Shown here piece by piece: positions 1-8,284 of a stretch of DNA of 64,000 bases (position 1 is its first letter; each line of letters begins with the position of its first letter). The notes under the pieces are model-generated. The model made no database searches. It saw only the letters and a program-made list of their open reading frames with translations, and was not told where the DNA came from. The stretch lies in assembly GCA_963794155.1 (NCBI GenBank), contig CAWCCX010000004.1, positions 124,001-188,000 on the forward strand. The letters are read 5' to 3'. Made by a program: the position numbers and the translations under genes. The DNA is from Roseiarcus sp963794155 (lineage in GTDB: Bacteria; Pseudomonadota; Alphaproteobacteria; Rhizobiales; Beijerinckiaceae).

Positions 1-116
1 TTCGCAATTTGTGTGGCTTAGTGATATCTGGGGAATTGGAATTGGCGAAGCAGAGTTTCCAAACTTGCTTGCCATTTCGACACCTAAAGGAAATGGCTTG
101 TTGTCGGGATTGACTC

Positions 117-398
117 TTGGTCAATTATGGACCTCCGGTACCAACTTTTCTAGGAAATCTTTCGATCGACACACCTGCCTCCTCGCTCCTCTTCGTTTTT
201 GCCGACCCTAATGTCGTTGTCCTGGAGATGAACATTCAGATCAGTTTGCAGTCCAGTTCCGGCACCAGCACGATCGCGACGCTCACGGGTACTCCCGCGG
301 ACGGGGGAGGCCTAGCCGGCGGCGAAGTAACCTTGTTAGGTCAGAACGTGCCAATAAGTGGGGCATGGACTGGCATGTCGATTTCGCTCCCGACATGA
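117..398 (+). CDS. Hypothetical protein, possibly the 3' part of a broken or truncated gene
   Basis: This reading frame of 93 codons opens at a TTG and ends in a TGA shortly before a hairpin. I recognise no family. The translation is rich in Ser, Thr, Gly and hydrophobic residues, with a stretch typical of a beta-sheet protein (STSTIATLTG-like composition) and no membrane segment. A second open frame (11-211) overlaps its 5' end, and the two together could be one gene with a frameshift near 120-200, but there is no homology to prove it. Base composition is more AT-rich than the genes downstream. Confidence is low because start and family are both unknown. Confidence 0.3.
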   Translation: MVNYGPPVPTFLGNLSIDTPASSLLFVFADPNVVVLEMNIQISLQSSSGTSTIATLTGTPADGGGLAGGEVTLLGQNVPISGAWTGMSISLPT

Positions 399-411
399 TT
401 TGAGGCGATAA

Positions 412-436
412 GACTGAGGGGGCGAAACGCCCTCTT
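412..436 (+). terminator. GC-rich hairpin between convergent genes
   Basis: The sequence around 416-433 can fold as a GAGGG..CG / CGCCCTC stem with a short AAA loop, followed by TTAA. It lies between the 3' ends of the hypothetical gene on the plus strand and the FMN reductase on the minus strand, so it may end transcription from the left. The stem contains a bulge and the T-run is short. Confidence 0.35.
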
Positions 437-439
437 AAG

Positions 440-1000
440 TCAGCGCCGGGCGAAGTCGGCGAAGGCCTTGAGCTGGTCGGCGATGAAACCGCGGGTCGCC
501 GGATCGGTCAGTTCGCCGGTCGCGGCATCCACCTTGGTCTGGACCTGGGGGATGATGACCTCGGGCTTGCTGAGGACGCGGCCGTCGAGATAGACGAACA
601 TCTGGCGCAGGGCGAGCTGGGCTCGCAACCCGCCCCAAAGGCCCTGGGACGCACTCTGGAGCGCGACCGGCTTGGCGGCGAAAGGCTGGTTGGGAAGGCG
701 GGAGATCCAGTCGATCGCGTTTTTTAGTACGCCTGGGATCGTGTGATTGTACTCCGGCGTGACGACGAGGACACCGTCGGCCTTCCTGATCGCCTCCGCC
801 ATTGCAAGGACGACGGCCGGAACGCCTTCGAGCTGAACATCGTGGTTGTAGAGCGGGAACTCACCAACCGACCCCAGCGGGGTGATCGTTACGCCTTCGG
901 GCGCGAGCGCGGGCAAGGCGCGGGCGATGGCGGCGTTGAAGGAGCCCTTCCTGAGGCTCCCCACCATGACGACGAAGTGAAGCGGCTTCTCTACAGCCAT
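440..1000 (-). CDS. NAD(P)H-dependent FMN reductase family protein (ChrR/YieF-like)
   Basis: This 186-residue flavodoxin-fold protein belongs to the NADPH-dependent FMN reductase family, whose members reduce quinones, azo compounds or metal oxyanions with FMN as cofactor in the cytoplasm. The FMN phosphate-binding loop GSLRKGSFN is at residues 14-22, and the family's second flavin motif TPEYNHTIPGVLKNAIDW is at 81-98. Length is typical for the family. The gene stands alone and its 5' end diverges from the SDR gene at 1151. The physiological substrate cannot be inferred from sequence. The C-terminus is complete. Confidence 0.9.
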   Translation of the reverse strand: MAVEKPLHFVVMVGSLRKGSFNAAIARALPALAPEGVTITPLGSVGEFPLYNHDVQLEGVPAVVLAMAEAIRKADGVLVVTPEYNHTIPGVLKNAIDWISRLPNQPFAAKPVALQSASQGLWGGLRAQLALRQMFVYLDGRVLSKPEVIIPQVQTKVDAATGELTDPATRGFIADQLKAFADFARR

Positions 1001-1150
1001 CGATCGTTCCCCTTCGATACGAGACGGGGCCGGCGCTTGACGCGGCGCGCGGCGATATTTTCGCGACCCCGCGGCGGCCGGCGCCCCTAGTTTGGCCCCC
1101 GCCGCGGAATTGCTATGGTCTTTAGCAAATTGCGACCGGCTGAAGGAGCC

Positions 1151-1963
1151 ATGTTGATCCCATCCGAGCTCTTTTCCGTCCAGGGCCGCACCGCGCTGGT
1201 GACCGGCGGGGCGACCGGCCTCGGCCGGGTCTGCGCCGAGGCGCTGCTCCGCGCCGGAGCGCGGGTGCTGATCGCCTCGCGCAAGGCGGAGGCTTGCGAA
1301 GCGGCGGCCGAGGAACTGTCGTCAATCGGGCCTTGCGAGGGTTTCGGCGGTACAGTCGCGAACGAAGCTGGCGTCGCCGCGCTGGCCGCGGAGACCCGCG
1401 CGCGCGCCGACGTCTTGCATATTCTCGTCAACAACGCCGGCCTCACCTGGGGCGAACCGTTCGAGACCTATCCGTGGAAGGCGTGGGAACGGGTGATGAG
1501 CGTCAATGTCGCGGGCCTGTTCTCGCTGACTCGCGATCTCGCGCCGATGCTCTTCGCCGCGGCGAATGCCGACCGGCCGTCGACGATTGTCAACCTCGGT
1601 TCGGTCATGGGCACGGCGACGCATGCCGAAAACGCCTATGCCTATTCGGCCTCCAAGGCGGCGGCGCATCATCTGACCCGCATTCTCGCCCAGGAGTTCG
1701 CCGGCCGGCAGGTGACGGTCAACGCCATCGCGCCGGGGCCGTTTCCGACCAACATGACGCGATTTGCGATCGGCGACGAAGCGGGCGCGGCGCGGGGGGC
1801 GAGAACAGTGCCGATGGGCCGGCTCGGGCGTCCGGACGACATCGCCGGCGCGATCCTGTTTCTGACCGGGCGCGGCGGCGCCTATACGACCGGGGCAATC
1901 CTGCCGGTCGACGGCGGCCTCGCCGTCGCCCCTCCGCCGTCGATGTTTGGAGGGCGCGAATGA
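1151..1963 (+). CDS. SDR family oxidoreductase
   Basis: This 270-residue classical short-chain dehydrogenase/reductase has the Rossmann cofactor motif TGGATGLG at residues 18-25, the NNAG motif, the catalytic YSASK block and a C-terminal PVDGG signature. It most likely oxidises or reduces a hydroxyl/keto group with NAD(P)H. I chose the ATG at 1151, preceded by AAGGAG; an in-frame ATG at 1115 would add 12 residues and has a poorer ribosome binding site. The stop codon overlaps the start of the MaoC gene (ATGA), so the two are translationally coupled and probably act on the same acyl-CoA or similar substrate. The exact substrate is unknown. Confidence 0.9.
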   Translation: MLIPSELFSVQGRTALVTGGATGLGRVCAEALLRAGARVLIASRKAEACEAAAEELSSIGPCEGFGGTVANEAGVAALAAETRARADVLHILVNNAGLTWGEPFETYPWKAWERVMSVNVAGLFSLTRDLAPMLFAAANADRPSTIVNLGSVMGTATHAENAYAYSASKAAAHHLTRILAQEFAGRQVTVNAIAPGPFPTNMTRFAIGDEAGAARGARTVPMGRLGRPDDIAGAILFLTGRGGAYTTGAILPVDGGLAVAPPPSMFGGRE

Positions 1964-2436
1964 CCGATTGGGCGGACGTCAAGAGGGTTCCAGCGGCCGA
2001 TCTTGCGGCGATGGTCGGCCGAAGCTTCATCTCGCGCTGGCTCATTGTCGACCAGGCGCGGATCGACGCCTTCGCCAAGGTCACCGAGGACGAACAGTTC
2101 ATCCATGTCGACCCGGAACGGGCGGGCGCGACCGCGTTCGAGGGCACGGTCGCGCATGGCTTCCTCACCCTCTCGCTGCTCTCGGCCATGGCCTATAGCG
2201 CCCTGCCGAGAATCGAGGGCGCGGCCCACGGGGTGAATTACGGCTTCGACAAGGTGCGCTTTCTCCACCCCGTCCGCTCGGGAAGCCGGGTGCGCGGGCA
2301 TTTCACCCTGCAGGCGGTCACGCCGCGCTCGGCGCGCGAATGGCAATTGACCTACGAGGTCAGCGTGGAGATCGAAGGGGCGCAGAAGCCCGCGCTCGCC
2401 GCGGTCTGGCTGACGATGCAGGTGATGGGCGGATAG
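1960..2436 (+). CDS. MaoC-like dehydratase
   Basis: This 158-residue single hot-dog domain protein is of the MaoC/(R)-specific enoyl-CoA hydratase type. The hydratase signature Asp-x4-His is present in DEQFIHVDPERA, followed by the conserved GTVAHGFLTLSLLS helix segment. It overlaps the upstream SDR gene by four bases (ATGA). Together an enoyl-CoA hydratase and an SDR would catalyse successive steps on an acyl-CoA, but no gene here names the pathway. Length matches single-domain MaoC proteins. The hydratase reaction is inferred from family, not proven. Confidence 0.88.
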   Translation: MTDWADVKRVPAADLAAMVGRSFISRWLIVDQARIDAFAKVTEDEQFIHVDPERAGATAFEGTVAHGFLTLSLLSAMAYSALPRIEGAAHGVNYGFDKVRFLHPVRSGSRVRGHFTLQAVTPRSAREWQLTYEVSVEIEGAQKPALAAVWLTMQVMGG

Positions 2437-2447
2437 GCCAGCGCACC

Positions 2448-3767
2448 TCAATTCCAGAACCGCACCGCCTCGCCTGCCGAGGGGGCTGTTAGCTCGCCCT
2501 CCCACATCACCCTCCGCCCGCGGATGATGGTTCCGACCGGCCAGCCGGTCACTGTCTTGCCGTCGTAAGGCGTCCAGCCCGAGCGTGAGGCCATCCAGGA
2601 ATCGCGGATCGTTGCGCAGCGCTTCATGTCAACGATCGTGAAGTCGGCGTCGTAGCCGGCGGCGATTCGGCCTTTGCCGACGAGCCTGAACAGGCGCTGG
2701 GGCCCGGCGCTGGTCAGATCGACGAATCGCTCAAGGGTAAGCCTCCCCGCGTTGACATGGTCCAGCATGATCGGAACGAGGGTCTGGACGCCGGTCATGC
2801 CCGACGGGCTTTCCGGATAGGGCCTGGCCTTCTCATCCAGCGTATGGGGCGCATGGTCGGAGCCGAGAACGTCGACGACGCCCGCCTGAAGCCCGCGCCA
2901 GATCGCGTCGCGATGTTCGGGGCCGCGAACCGGCGGGTTCATCTGCATCTTCGTCTTGAGGCGCGGGTAATCCTCGGCGCTGAGCGTCAGGTGATGGGGC
3001 GTCACTTCACAGGTCGCGACGTCCTTGGCGTTCGCCAGAAAGCCCATCTCCTCGCGGGTCGAGACATGCAGAACGTGCACCTGCGCCCGCGCCTCGCGCG
3101 CAAGGCGAATGAGGCGCTCGGTGGAGCGGAGCGCGGCGATTTCATCGCGCCAGATGGGATGCGACGACGGATCGCCGGCGACCCGCAGGTTTTTGCGCTC
3201 GTTGAGGCGCGGCTCGTCCTCGCTGTGGAACGCGGCGCGGCGGCGGATGCGCTTGAGGATCGCAAGCACCCCCTGGTCGTCGGCGACCAGGAGGCGGCCG
3301 GTCGAGGAGCCCATGAACACCTTGATTCCCGCCGCGCCTGGCAGGCGCTCGAGCTCGGCGAGATCGGCGACGTTCTCGTGCGTACCGCCGACCCAGAAGG
3401 CGAAGTCGCAATGCATGCGGCCTTTGGCCCGGCCGAGCTTGTCGGCGAGCGCGTCGGCGCTGGTGGTGGTCGGGTCGGTGTTGGGCATTTCGAATATCGC
3501 AGTCACGCCGCCGAGCGCCGCCCCGCGCGAGCCGCTCTCAAGGTCCTCCTTGTGAACGAGGCCCGGCTCGCGAAAATGAACCTGGGAATCGATGACGCCG
3601 GGAAGAACGTGGAGGCCGCCGCAATCGAGGCGCTCCCCCGCTGCGGCCGCGCCCAGAGCGCCAATCGCCGCGATGCGCCCGTCAAGAACGCCAATGTCGC
3701 GGACGCCGATCCCGTCGTGGTTGACCACGGTTCCGTTCACGAGCACGCAATCGAAACCCGGCGGCAT
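2448..3767 (-). CDS. Dihydroorotase-like cyclic amidohydrolase
   Basis: This 439-residue metal-dependent amidohydrolase belongs to the class I dihydroorotase/allantoinase group. The carbamylated metal-bridging lysine is in GIKVFMGSS (Lys149), metal or substrate histidines lie in HVLHVS and EVTPHHL, and the catalytic aspartate is in GSDHAPH (Asp304). The N-terminal HxH metal motif reads Gln-Val-His in DSQVHFREPG (residues 60-69), so the first histidine is replaced by glutamine. Subfamilies with this change are known to me, but it leaves catalysis on dihydroorotate uncertain. The gene diverges from ygfZ with an 80-bp intergenic region. Alternatives are allantoinase or hydantoinase-like activity. 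Confidence 0.85.
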   Translation of the reverse strand: MPPGFDCVLVNGTVVNHDGIGVRDIGVLDGRIAAIGALGAAAAGERLDCGGLHVLPGVIDSQVHFREPGLVHKEDLESGSRGAALGGVTAIFEMPNTDPTTTSADALADKLGRAKGRMHCDFAFWVGGTHENVADLAELERLPGAAGIKVFMGSSTGRLLVADDQGVLAILKRIRRRAAFHSEDEPRLNERKNLRVAGDPSSHPIWRDEIAALRSTERLIRLAREARAQVHVLHVSTREEMGFLANAKDVATCEVTPHHLTLSAEDYPRLKTKMQMNPPVRGPEHRDAIWRGLQAGVVDVLGSDHAPHTLDEKARPYPESPSGMTGVQTLVPIMLDHVNAGRLTLERFVDLTSAGPQRLFRLVGKGRIAAGYDADFTIVDMKRCATIRDSWMASRSGWTPYDGKTVTGWPVGTIIRGRRVMWEGELTAPSAGEAVRFWN

Positions 3768-3847
3768 GGCCTTGTCCTTTCTTGCAGTGGCGCGAAAGCG
3801 GCCTATTTGACAGTGTACATCCTTGCAAGCGCGACCGGAGGCGCCCG

Positions 3848-4681
3848 ATGAGCAGAAAAGCCGCTTCTCTCGACGATCGCGGCGTCGTTTCGGTCTCTGG
3901 CGCCGATACAGCCGGATTTCTGCAAGGGTTGCTCACCAATGACGTAGAGCGGCTCGAGCCGGGCGAAGCGCGCTATGCCGGCCTGCTCACGCCGCAAGGC
4001 AAGATCCTTTTCGATATGATCGTGGTCCGCGCGCCCGGCTCCGACGGCGCGGCCTATCTCCTCGATTGCGCGGCGGCGCAGGCGGCCGATCTCGCCAGGC
4101 GGCTCGGCTTCTACAAGCTACGCGCCAAGGTCGCGATCTTGGACGAGAGCGCTACCCGCGCCGTCGCCGCCTTCTGGGGCGGCGAGCCCGCGGCAGTCGA
4201 GGGGGGCGTTCTTTACGCCGATCCGCGCGATCCGCGCCTGGGCTGGCGCGCGATCCTGCCGCGCCCGATCGCGGCCGCCCTCGGGTCGGGGCACGCGGGG
4301 GAGTACGAGGGTCTGCGCATCGGCGTTGTCGCGGCGAAGGGCGGGATCGATTTCGCCTACGGCGACGCTTTCCCGCACGACGCCAACCTCGACCTTCTGC
4401 ATGGGGTCGATTTCGACAAGGGCTGCTATGTCGGGCAGGAGGTCGTCTCGCGGATGAAGCACCGCGGGACGGGGCGCAAGCGCATCGTACGGGTCAAGCT
4501 CGACGGGCCGGCGCCCGCGCCGGGCGCGCCCGTGATGGACCGCGAGCTTGCGGTCGGCGCGCTCGGTTCGTCGTCGGGGCGCGAGGCGCTGGCGCTTCTG
4601 AGGCTCGATCGGGTCGAGGACGCCGCGGCTGCGGGCCGGACGCTGAGCGCAGGCGGCGTCGGACTGGCGCTGGCCGAGTGA
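3848..4681 (+). CDS. ygfZ: Folate-binding protein YgfZ (GcvT-like)
   Basis: This 277-residue GcvT-fold protein is a YgfZ homologue. In the studied family it uses tetrahydrofolate to support assembly or repair of Fe-S clusters, for example in MiaB. The diagnostic KGCYVGQEV motif is at residues 191-199. I use the ATG at 3848; an upstream in-frame start at 3782 lies inside the divergent promoter region and gives a non-homologous extension. It is divergent from the dihydroorotase-like gene and convergent with the UspA gene. Nothing is missing from the core. Confidence 0.9.
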   Translation: MSRKAASLDDRGVVSVSGADTAGFLQGLLTNDVERLEPGEARYAGLLTPQGKILFDMIVVRAPGSDGAAYLLDCAAAQAADLARRLGFYKLRAKVAILDESATRAVAAFWGGEPAAVEGGVLYADPRDPRLGWRAILPRPIAAALGSGHAGEYEGLRIGVVAAKGGIDFAYGDAFPHDANLDLLHGVDFDKGCYVGQEVVSRMKHRGTGRKRIVRVKLDGPAPAPGAPVMDRELAVGALGSSSGREALALLRLDRVEDAAAAGRTLSAGGVGLALAE

Positions 4682-4706
4682 GCTGGAGACGGCGGGAGCC
4701 GCTCAG

Positions 4707-5144
4707 TCAGCGGTAGACGAGCACCGGGATGGTCGAATGGGTCAGCACCTTGACCGTCTCGCTGCCGAGCAGGAGGGCCGAGATCCCGCGCCGCCCGTGC
4801 GAGGCCATGACGATGAGATCGCAACCGAGCGCGTGCGCCGCATCGATGATGGCGCGATAGGGCTGGTCGTGAACCTCGCGGACCGTCTCGCACGCCACGC
4901 CCGCCGCTTCGGCGGCCATTTTGACCTGTTCCAGCGCCCGATCCGAAATGCGGCGCGACTCCTCGTCGTATTCGTCCTCGCCGATCGTGACCAGGACGGC
5001 GTCCATCGAGGCGACCCGGTAGGGCTCCGCGATCGTCAGCCCGGTCACCTTCGCCCCGGACGCCTTGGCGAGCTGAACGCCGTAGAGAACCGCCTTGCGC
5101 GACAGGTCAGAGCCATCCGTCGGGATCAGAATGTGCTTGAACAT
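4707..5144 (-). CDS. Universal stress protein, UspA family
   Basis: This 145-residue single-domain Usp protein starts MFKHILIPTDGSDLS, the typical family opening with the ATP-contacting Asp. The C-terminal nucleotide loop reads ASHGRRGISALLLGS, which keeps the G-9x-GS part of the ATP-binding motif although the first glycine is alanine. The protein therefore probably belongs to the ATP-binding subgroup. Such proteins are cytosolic stress-response factors with no single known reaction. The gene is monocistronic and convergent with ygfZ. Confidence 0.9.
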   Translation of the reverse strand: MFKHILIPTDGSDLSRKAVLYGVQLAKASGAKVTGLTIAEPYRVASMDAVLVTIGEDEYDEESRRISDRALEQVKMAAEAAGVACETVREVHDQPYRAIIDAAHALGCDLIVMASHGRRGISALLLGSETVKVLTHSTIPVLVYR

Positions 5145-5332
5145 GAGCTCTCCACCGCGGCTTGCCGGCGAAAATTAGGGCATCACGCGGCGCGGCGCCA
5201 TAGCCGCAATGCGCGGCGATTGGCGAGCGAGTTGCCGCGCCGCCGGGGGGCGGCTAAGTTAAGCCCCCGAAGGAACCTAATGTCCATTTTGGGGTTCCCA
5301 ATTCGCCCCCTAACCTCCCAAGGAGCCGTGCC

Positions 5333-5926
5333 ATGGCCTTCACGCTGCCCGATCTTCCTTACCCTCATGACGCGCTGGCCCCGGTCATGTCGCGCGAGAC
5401 GCTCGAATTTCATCACGACAAGCATCATCTGGCCTACGTCAATAACGGCAACAATGCGCTCAAAGGCACCGAATGGGAGGGCAAGCCGCTCGAGGAGATC
5501 GTCAAGGGCTCGTTCGGCAAGAACGCCGCAGTGTTCAACAACGCCGGCCAACACTATAACCATATCCATTTCTGGAAGTGGATGAAGCCGAAGGGCGGCG
5601 GCAAAATTCCGGGCGAACTCGAGAAAGCGCTCAAGGACGCGTTCGGTTCGGTCGACAAGGCCAAGGAAGACCTGGTCCAGGCCGGCGTCAGCCAGTTCGG
5701 TTCGGGGTGGGCATGGCTCGCCCTCAAAGGCGGCAAGGTCGAAGTGATGAAGACGCCGAACGGCGAGAACCCGCTCGTGCACGGGGCCAAGCCGATCCTC
5801 GGCGTCGACGTCTGGGAGCACTCCTACTACATCGACTTCCGCAACCGCCGGCCCGACTATCTCAAGGCGTTTCTCGATAGCCTGGTTAATTGGGAGCACG
5901 TCGCCGAGATGTACGGCGAGAAGTAA
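5333..5926 (+). CDS. Fe/Mn superoxide dismutase
   Basis: This 197-residue enzyme converts superoxide to hydrogen peroxide and oxygen. All four metal ligands can be placed: His in HHDKHH, His in HYNHIHFW, and Asp and His in DVWEHSYY. The start ATG follows AAGGAG at a normal distance. There is no signal peptide, so it is cytoplasmic. Sequence alone does not separate iron from manganese use, so I give no symbol. A 10-bp inverted repeat lies just after the stop codon, shared with the convergent gene. Confidence 0.95.
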   Translation: MAFTLPDLPYPHDALAPVMSRETLEFHHDKHHLAYVNNGNNALKGTEWEGKPLEEIVKGSFGKNAAVFNNAGQHYNHIHFWKWMKPKGGGKIPGELEKALKDAFGSVDKAKEDLVQAGVSQFGSGWAWLALKGGKVEVMKTPNGENPLVHGAKPILGVDVWEHSYYIDFRNRRPDYLKAFLDSLVNWEHVAEMYGEK

Positions 5927-5936
5927 ACTCCCCTCC

Positions 5937-5967
5937 GGCGCCCTCCCGCGCCGAGCCGGAGGGCGCC
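5937..5967. terminator. Perfect 10-bp hairpin between convergent genes
   Basis: GGCGCCCTCC (5937-5946) and GGAGGGCGCC (5958-5967) form a perfect 10-bp stem with an 11-base loop. It sits between the stop codons of the superoxide dismutase gene and the convergent secreted-protein gene. There is no T-run on either side, so it may act as a stability hairpin or need Rho. Confidence 0.5.
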
Positions 5968-5974
5968 TGCGCGA

Positions 5975-6358
5975 TCAGTCGGTCAGGTTCAGCGTCTTTA
6001 GCGCGCAGACATCGACGTCGGAGGCATCCATCGACAGGCCGTCGGCGAAGGTGCCGTGCAGGTCCACCCGGCAATTGTAGGCCTGCGGCAGTTTGGCCGG
6101 AGCATGTTGGCCGGACTTCAGCGCCCCGAGCACTTTCTTCCAGCTTACCGAGCCGCTCTCGGCCGCCTGCAACTGGACGAGGTCGGCCTTGCGCGAGTTC
6201 GTCACCGTCACCGTGACCGTGGGCGCGCCCGCCGGCGCGTTTGGCTTGGGCTTCGCGGCTGAGGTCGGCGCGGGCTGCGCGTTCTGCGCGAGCGCCGGCG
6301 CTGCGATCAGGCCGCAGAGCACCGCGGCAATCGCTGCGGCCAAGGTCCGTCCCGTCAT
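5975..6358 (-). CDS. Small secreted protein of unknown function
   Basis: This 127-residue protein opens with a clear Sec signal peptide (hydrophobic stretch AAAIAAVLCGLIAAPALA, cleavage probably after ALA-Q). A Pro/Ala-rich linker follows, then a small domain with two cysteines that could form a disulfide. I use the ATG at 6358 because AGGAGG stands directly upstream; a longer frame reaches 6475 without support. I recognise no family. It is convergent with the superoxide dismutase gene and may share a transcript with the LOG gene upstream. Confidence 0.7.
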   Translation of the reverse strand: MTGRTLAAAIAAVLCGLIAAPALAQNAQPAPTSAAKPKPNAPAGAPTVTVTVTNSRKADLVQLQAAESGSVSWKKVLGALKSGQHAPAKLPQAYNCRVDLHGTFADGLSMDASDVDVCALKTLNLTD

Positions 6359-6474
6359 GAATCTCCTCCTGCGCTCGAGCCGCACGAGCTTGCGTTCGCG
6401 AGAGTGGCGCCACGATGGCGAATGAAAAGCCAGGATCTCAGCGCACAATGTCGCCGCCCTGCTGCGCCTACCCA

Positions 6475-7080
6475 TTACAGGTTGCGAGGAGAGACGGCGT
6501 CCTGCGGTCCCCGGTCGACCGTCCGACGTTCCGCGGCGGCGCGAAGCATTGGCAATACGTCCTCGATTCTTTCCGCGACCAGATAGCGCAAATCGAAGCC
6601 TTCGCGAATGAAGCCTTCCATACGCATATGGGCGATGAGCGCGAGCAAGGGCCGCCAGAAATCGCCGATATTGGCGATCAGGATCGGCTTGGCGTGGCGA
6701 TCGAGCTGCGCCCAGGTCATCTGCTCGACCAGCTCCTCGAGCGTGCCGACCCCGCCCGGCAGCGCGACGAAGGCGTCGGCGCGCTCGAACATCGTCTGCT
6801 TGCGCTCGTGCATATCGCCGACGACGATCATCTCATGGGCCGCGGTCAGCGCATGTTCCTTGCGGATGAGGAAATTCGGGATGACGCCGGTCACATGGCC
6901 GCCGGCGGCGAGCGTCGCGCGGGCGAGGCGGCCCATCAGGCCGTCGCCGCCACCGCCGTAGACGAGGCCGACGCCCTCGGCCGCGAGCGCCCGCCCCAGC
7001 TCTTCCGCTGCGTCGGCGAACCGCACGTCGTTTCCAGCGGTCGATCCGCAATAGACGCAGACGTTTCGAATCGCGGTCAT
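6475..7080 (-). CDS. LOG family protein (TIGR00730 Rossmann fold)
   Basis: This 201-residue protein carries the family motif PGGVGTLEE, preceded by GGGGDGLMG, and the opening VCVYCGS typical of the LOG/TIGR00730 family. Characterised members hydrolyse nucleoside monophosphates to base and ribose 5-phosphate, as in cytokinin activation; in most bacteria the in vivo substrate is unknown. It is cytosolic and of full length. The gene lies upstream of the secreted protein on the same strand, 116 bp apart. Confidence 0.9.
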   Translation of the reverse strand: MTAIRNVCVYCGSTAGNDVRFADAAEELGRALAAEGVGLVYGGGGDGLMGRLARATLAAGGHVTGVIPNFLIRKEHALTAAHEMIVVGDMHERKQTMFERADAFVALPGGVGTLEELVEQMTWAQLDRHAKPILIANIGDFWRPLLALIAHMRMEGFIREGFDLRYLVAERIEDVLPMLRAAAERRTVDRGPQDAVSPRNL

Positions 7081-7142
7081 GCTCCGCCTCGCTCAGAAGC
7101 GATTTGCCGCCCGCTCGCGAGCGTCGTCAAGCGAGCAAGCTG

Positions 7143-8282
7143 CTATTCGAGCCCGAGCTCGCGCAGGATCTCCGCCGTGTGCTCGCCGAGCTTTGGCGAG
7201 CGGCGATTGAGCGCGAGCGGGCTTTCGCTCATCAGGATCGGGCTGCGGATCCCCGGCGTTCCCTGGGGCTCGATCTTCATTCCGCGCGACTTGAACTGCG
7301 GATCGGCGAAGAGGTCAGCGATCGTGTTGATCGGGCCGGCGGGCACGACCGCGGCCTCGAGCGCGGCAAGAAGCGCGTCGCGCTTCCATGAGGCCGTCTT
7401 CGCCCTGAGCTCGCGATCGAGCGCGACGCGGTTGACGACCCGGCCCGGATTGGTCGCAAAACGCTCGTCCCGCGCGAGCGGCTCAAGTCCGAGCACGCCG
7501 CAGAGGCGCACGAACTGGCCGTCGTTCCCGACCGCCACGATAAGCCAGCCGTCCGCGACCGGCAGCGTCTGGTACGGCGCGAGATTGACATGGGCGTTGC
7601 CCATCCGCTTGGGCGACCGGCCGGAGGCGAGATAGTTCATCGCCTGGTTGGCGAGCATCGCGCTCATCGAGTCAAATAGCGCAAGATCGAGATGCTGGCC
7701 GCGTCCGGTGCGCTCGCGCTCGATCAGCGCCGCCTCGACGGCGATGACGCCATAGAGGCCGGTGAAGAGATCGGCGATGGCGACGCCCGCCTTCTGCGGC
7801 GACCCGTCCGGCTCGCCGGTTATGCTCATGATCCCCGACATACCCTGGATGAGGAAGTCGTAGCCGGCGCGCTTCGCGTAAGGGCCGGTCTGGCCGAAGC
7901 CCGTCACCGAGCAATAGATGAGGCGCGGGTTCAGGCGCCGAAGCAACTCGAAGTCGAGGCCGAACTTCATGAGTCCGCCGACCTTGAAGTTCTCGATCAG
8001 GACGTCCGAGCGCGCCGCGAGGCGCCGCACGATCTCGCGTCCCCGCTCGGTCGCGAAGTCGGCGACGATCGAGCGCTTGCCGCGATTGCACGAATGGAAA
8101 TAGGCGGCCGACAGCTCGCCCTCCGTGTCGATGAAGGGCGGCCCCCAGCGGCGCGTCTCGTCGCCCTCCGGACTCTCGACCTTAATGACGTCGGCGCCGA
8201 GATCGGCGAGCGTCTGGCCGGTCGTCGGGCCCGCGAGCACGCGCGCAAGCTCAACGACGCGCAGTCCGGCAAGCGGGCTCAT
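7143..8282 (-). CDS. CaiB/BaiF family CoA-transferase, possibly glutarate-specific
   Basis: This 379-residue class III CoA-transferase starts with the family signature LAGLRVVELARVLAGP and contains the region GQHLDLALFDS with the aspartate that forms the acyl-enzyme anhydride. It lies two bases downstream of a gene for glutaryl-CoA dehydrogenase on the same strand. That pairing suggests it activates glutarate using succinyl-CoA, as its eukaryotic relative SUGCT does. The substrate is inferred from context only. Length is normal. Confidence 0.88.
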   Translation of the reverse strand: MSPLAGLRVVELARVLAGPTTGQTLADLGADVIKVESPEGDETRRWGPPFIDTEGELSAAYFHSCNRGKRSIVADFATERGREIVRRLAARSDVLIENFKVGGLMKFGLDFELLRRLNPRLIYCSVTGFGQTGPYAKRAGYDFLIQGMSGIMSITGEPDGSPQKAGVAIADLFTGLYGVIAVEAALIERERTGRGQHLDLALFDSMSAMLANQAMNYLASGRSPKRMGNAHVNLAPYQTLPVADGWLIVAVGNDGQFVRLCGVLGLEPLARDERFATNPGRVVNRVALDRELRAKTASWKRDALLAALEAAVVPAGPINTIADLFADPQFKSRGMKIEPQGTPGIRSPILMSESPLALNRRSPKLGEHTAEILRELGLE

Positions 8283-8284
8283 CT

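Noticed and set aside
2757..3851. 364-codon open frame on the plus strand
   Set aside because: Antisense to the dihydroorotase-like gene, with no recognisable domain and no ribosome binding site.
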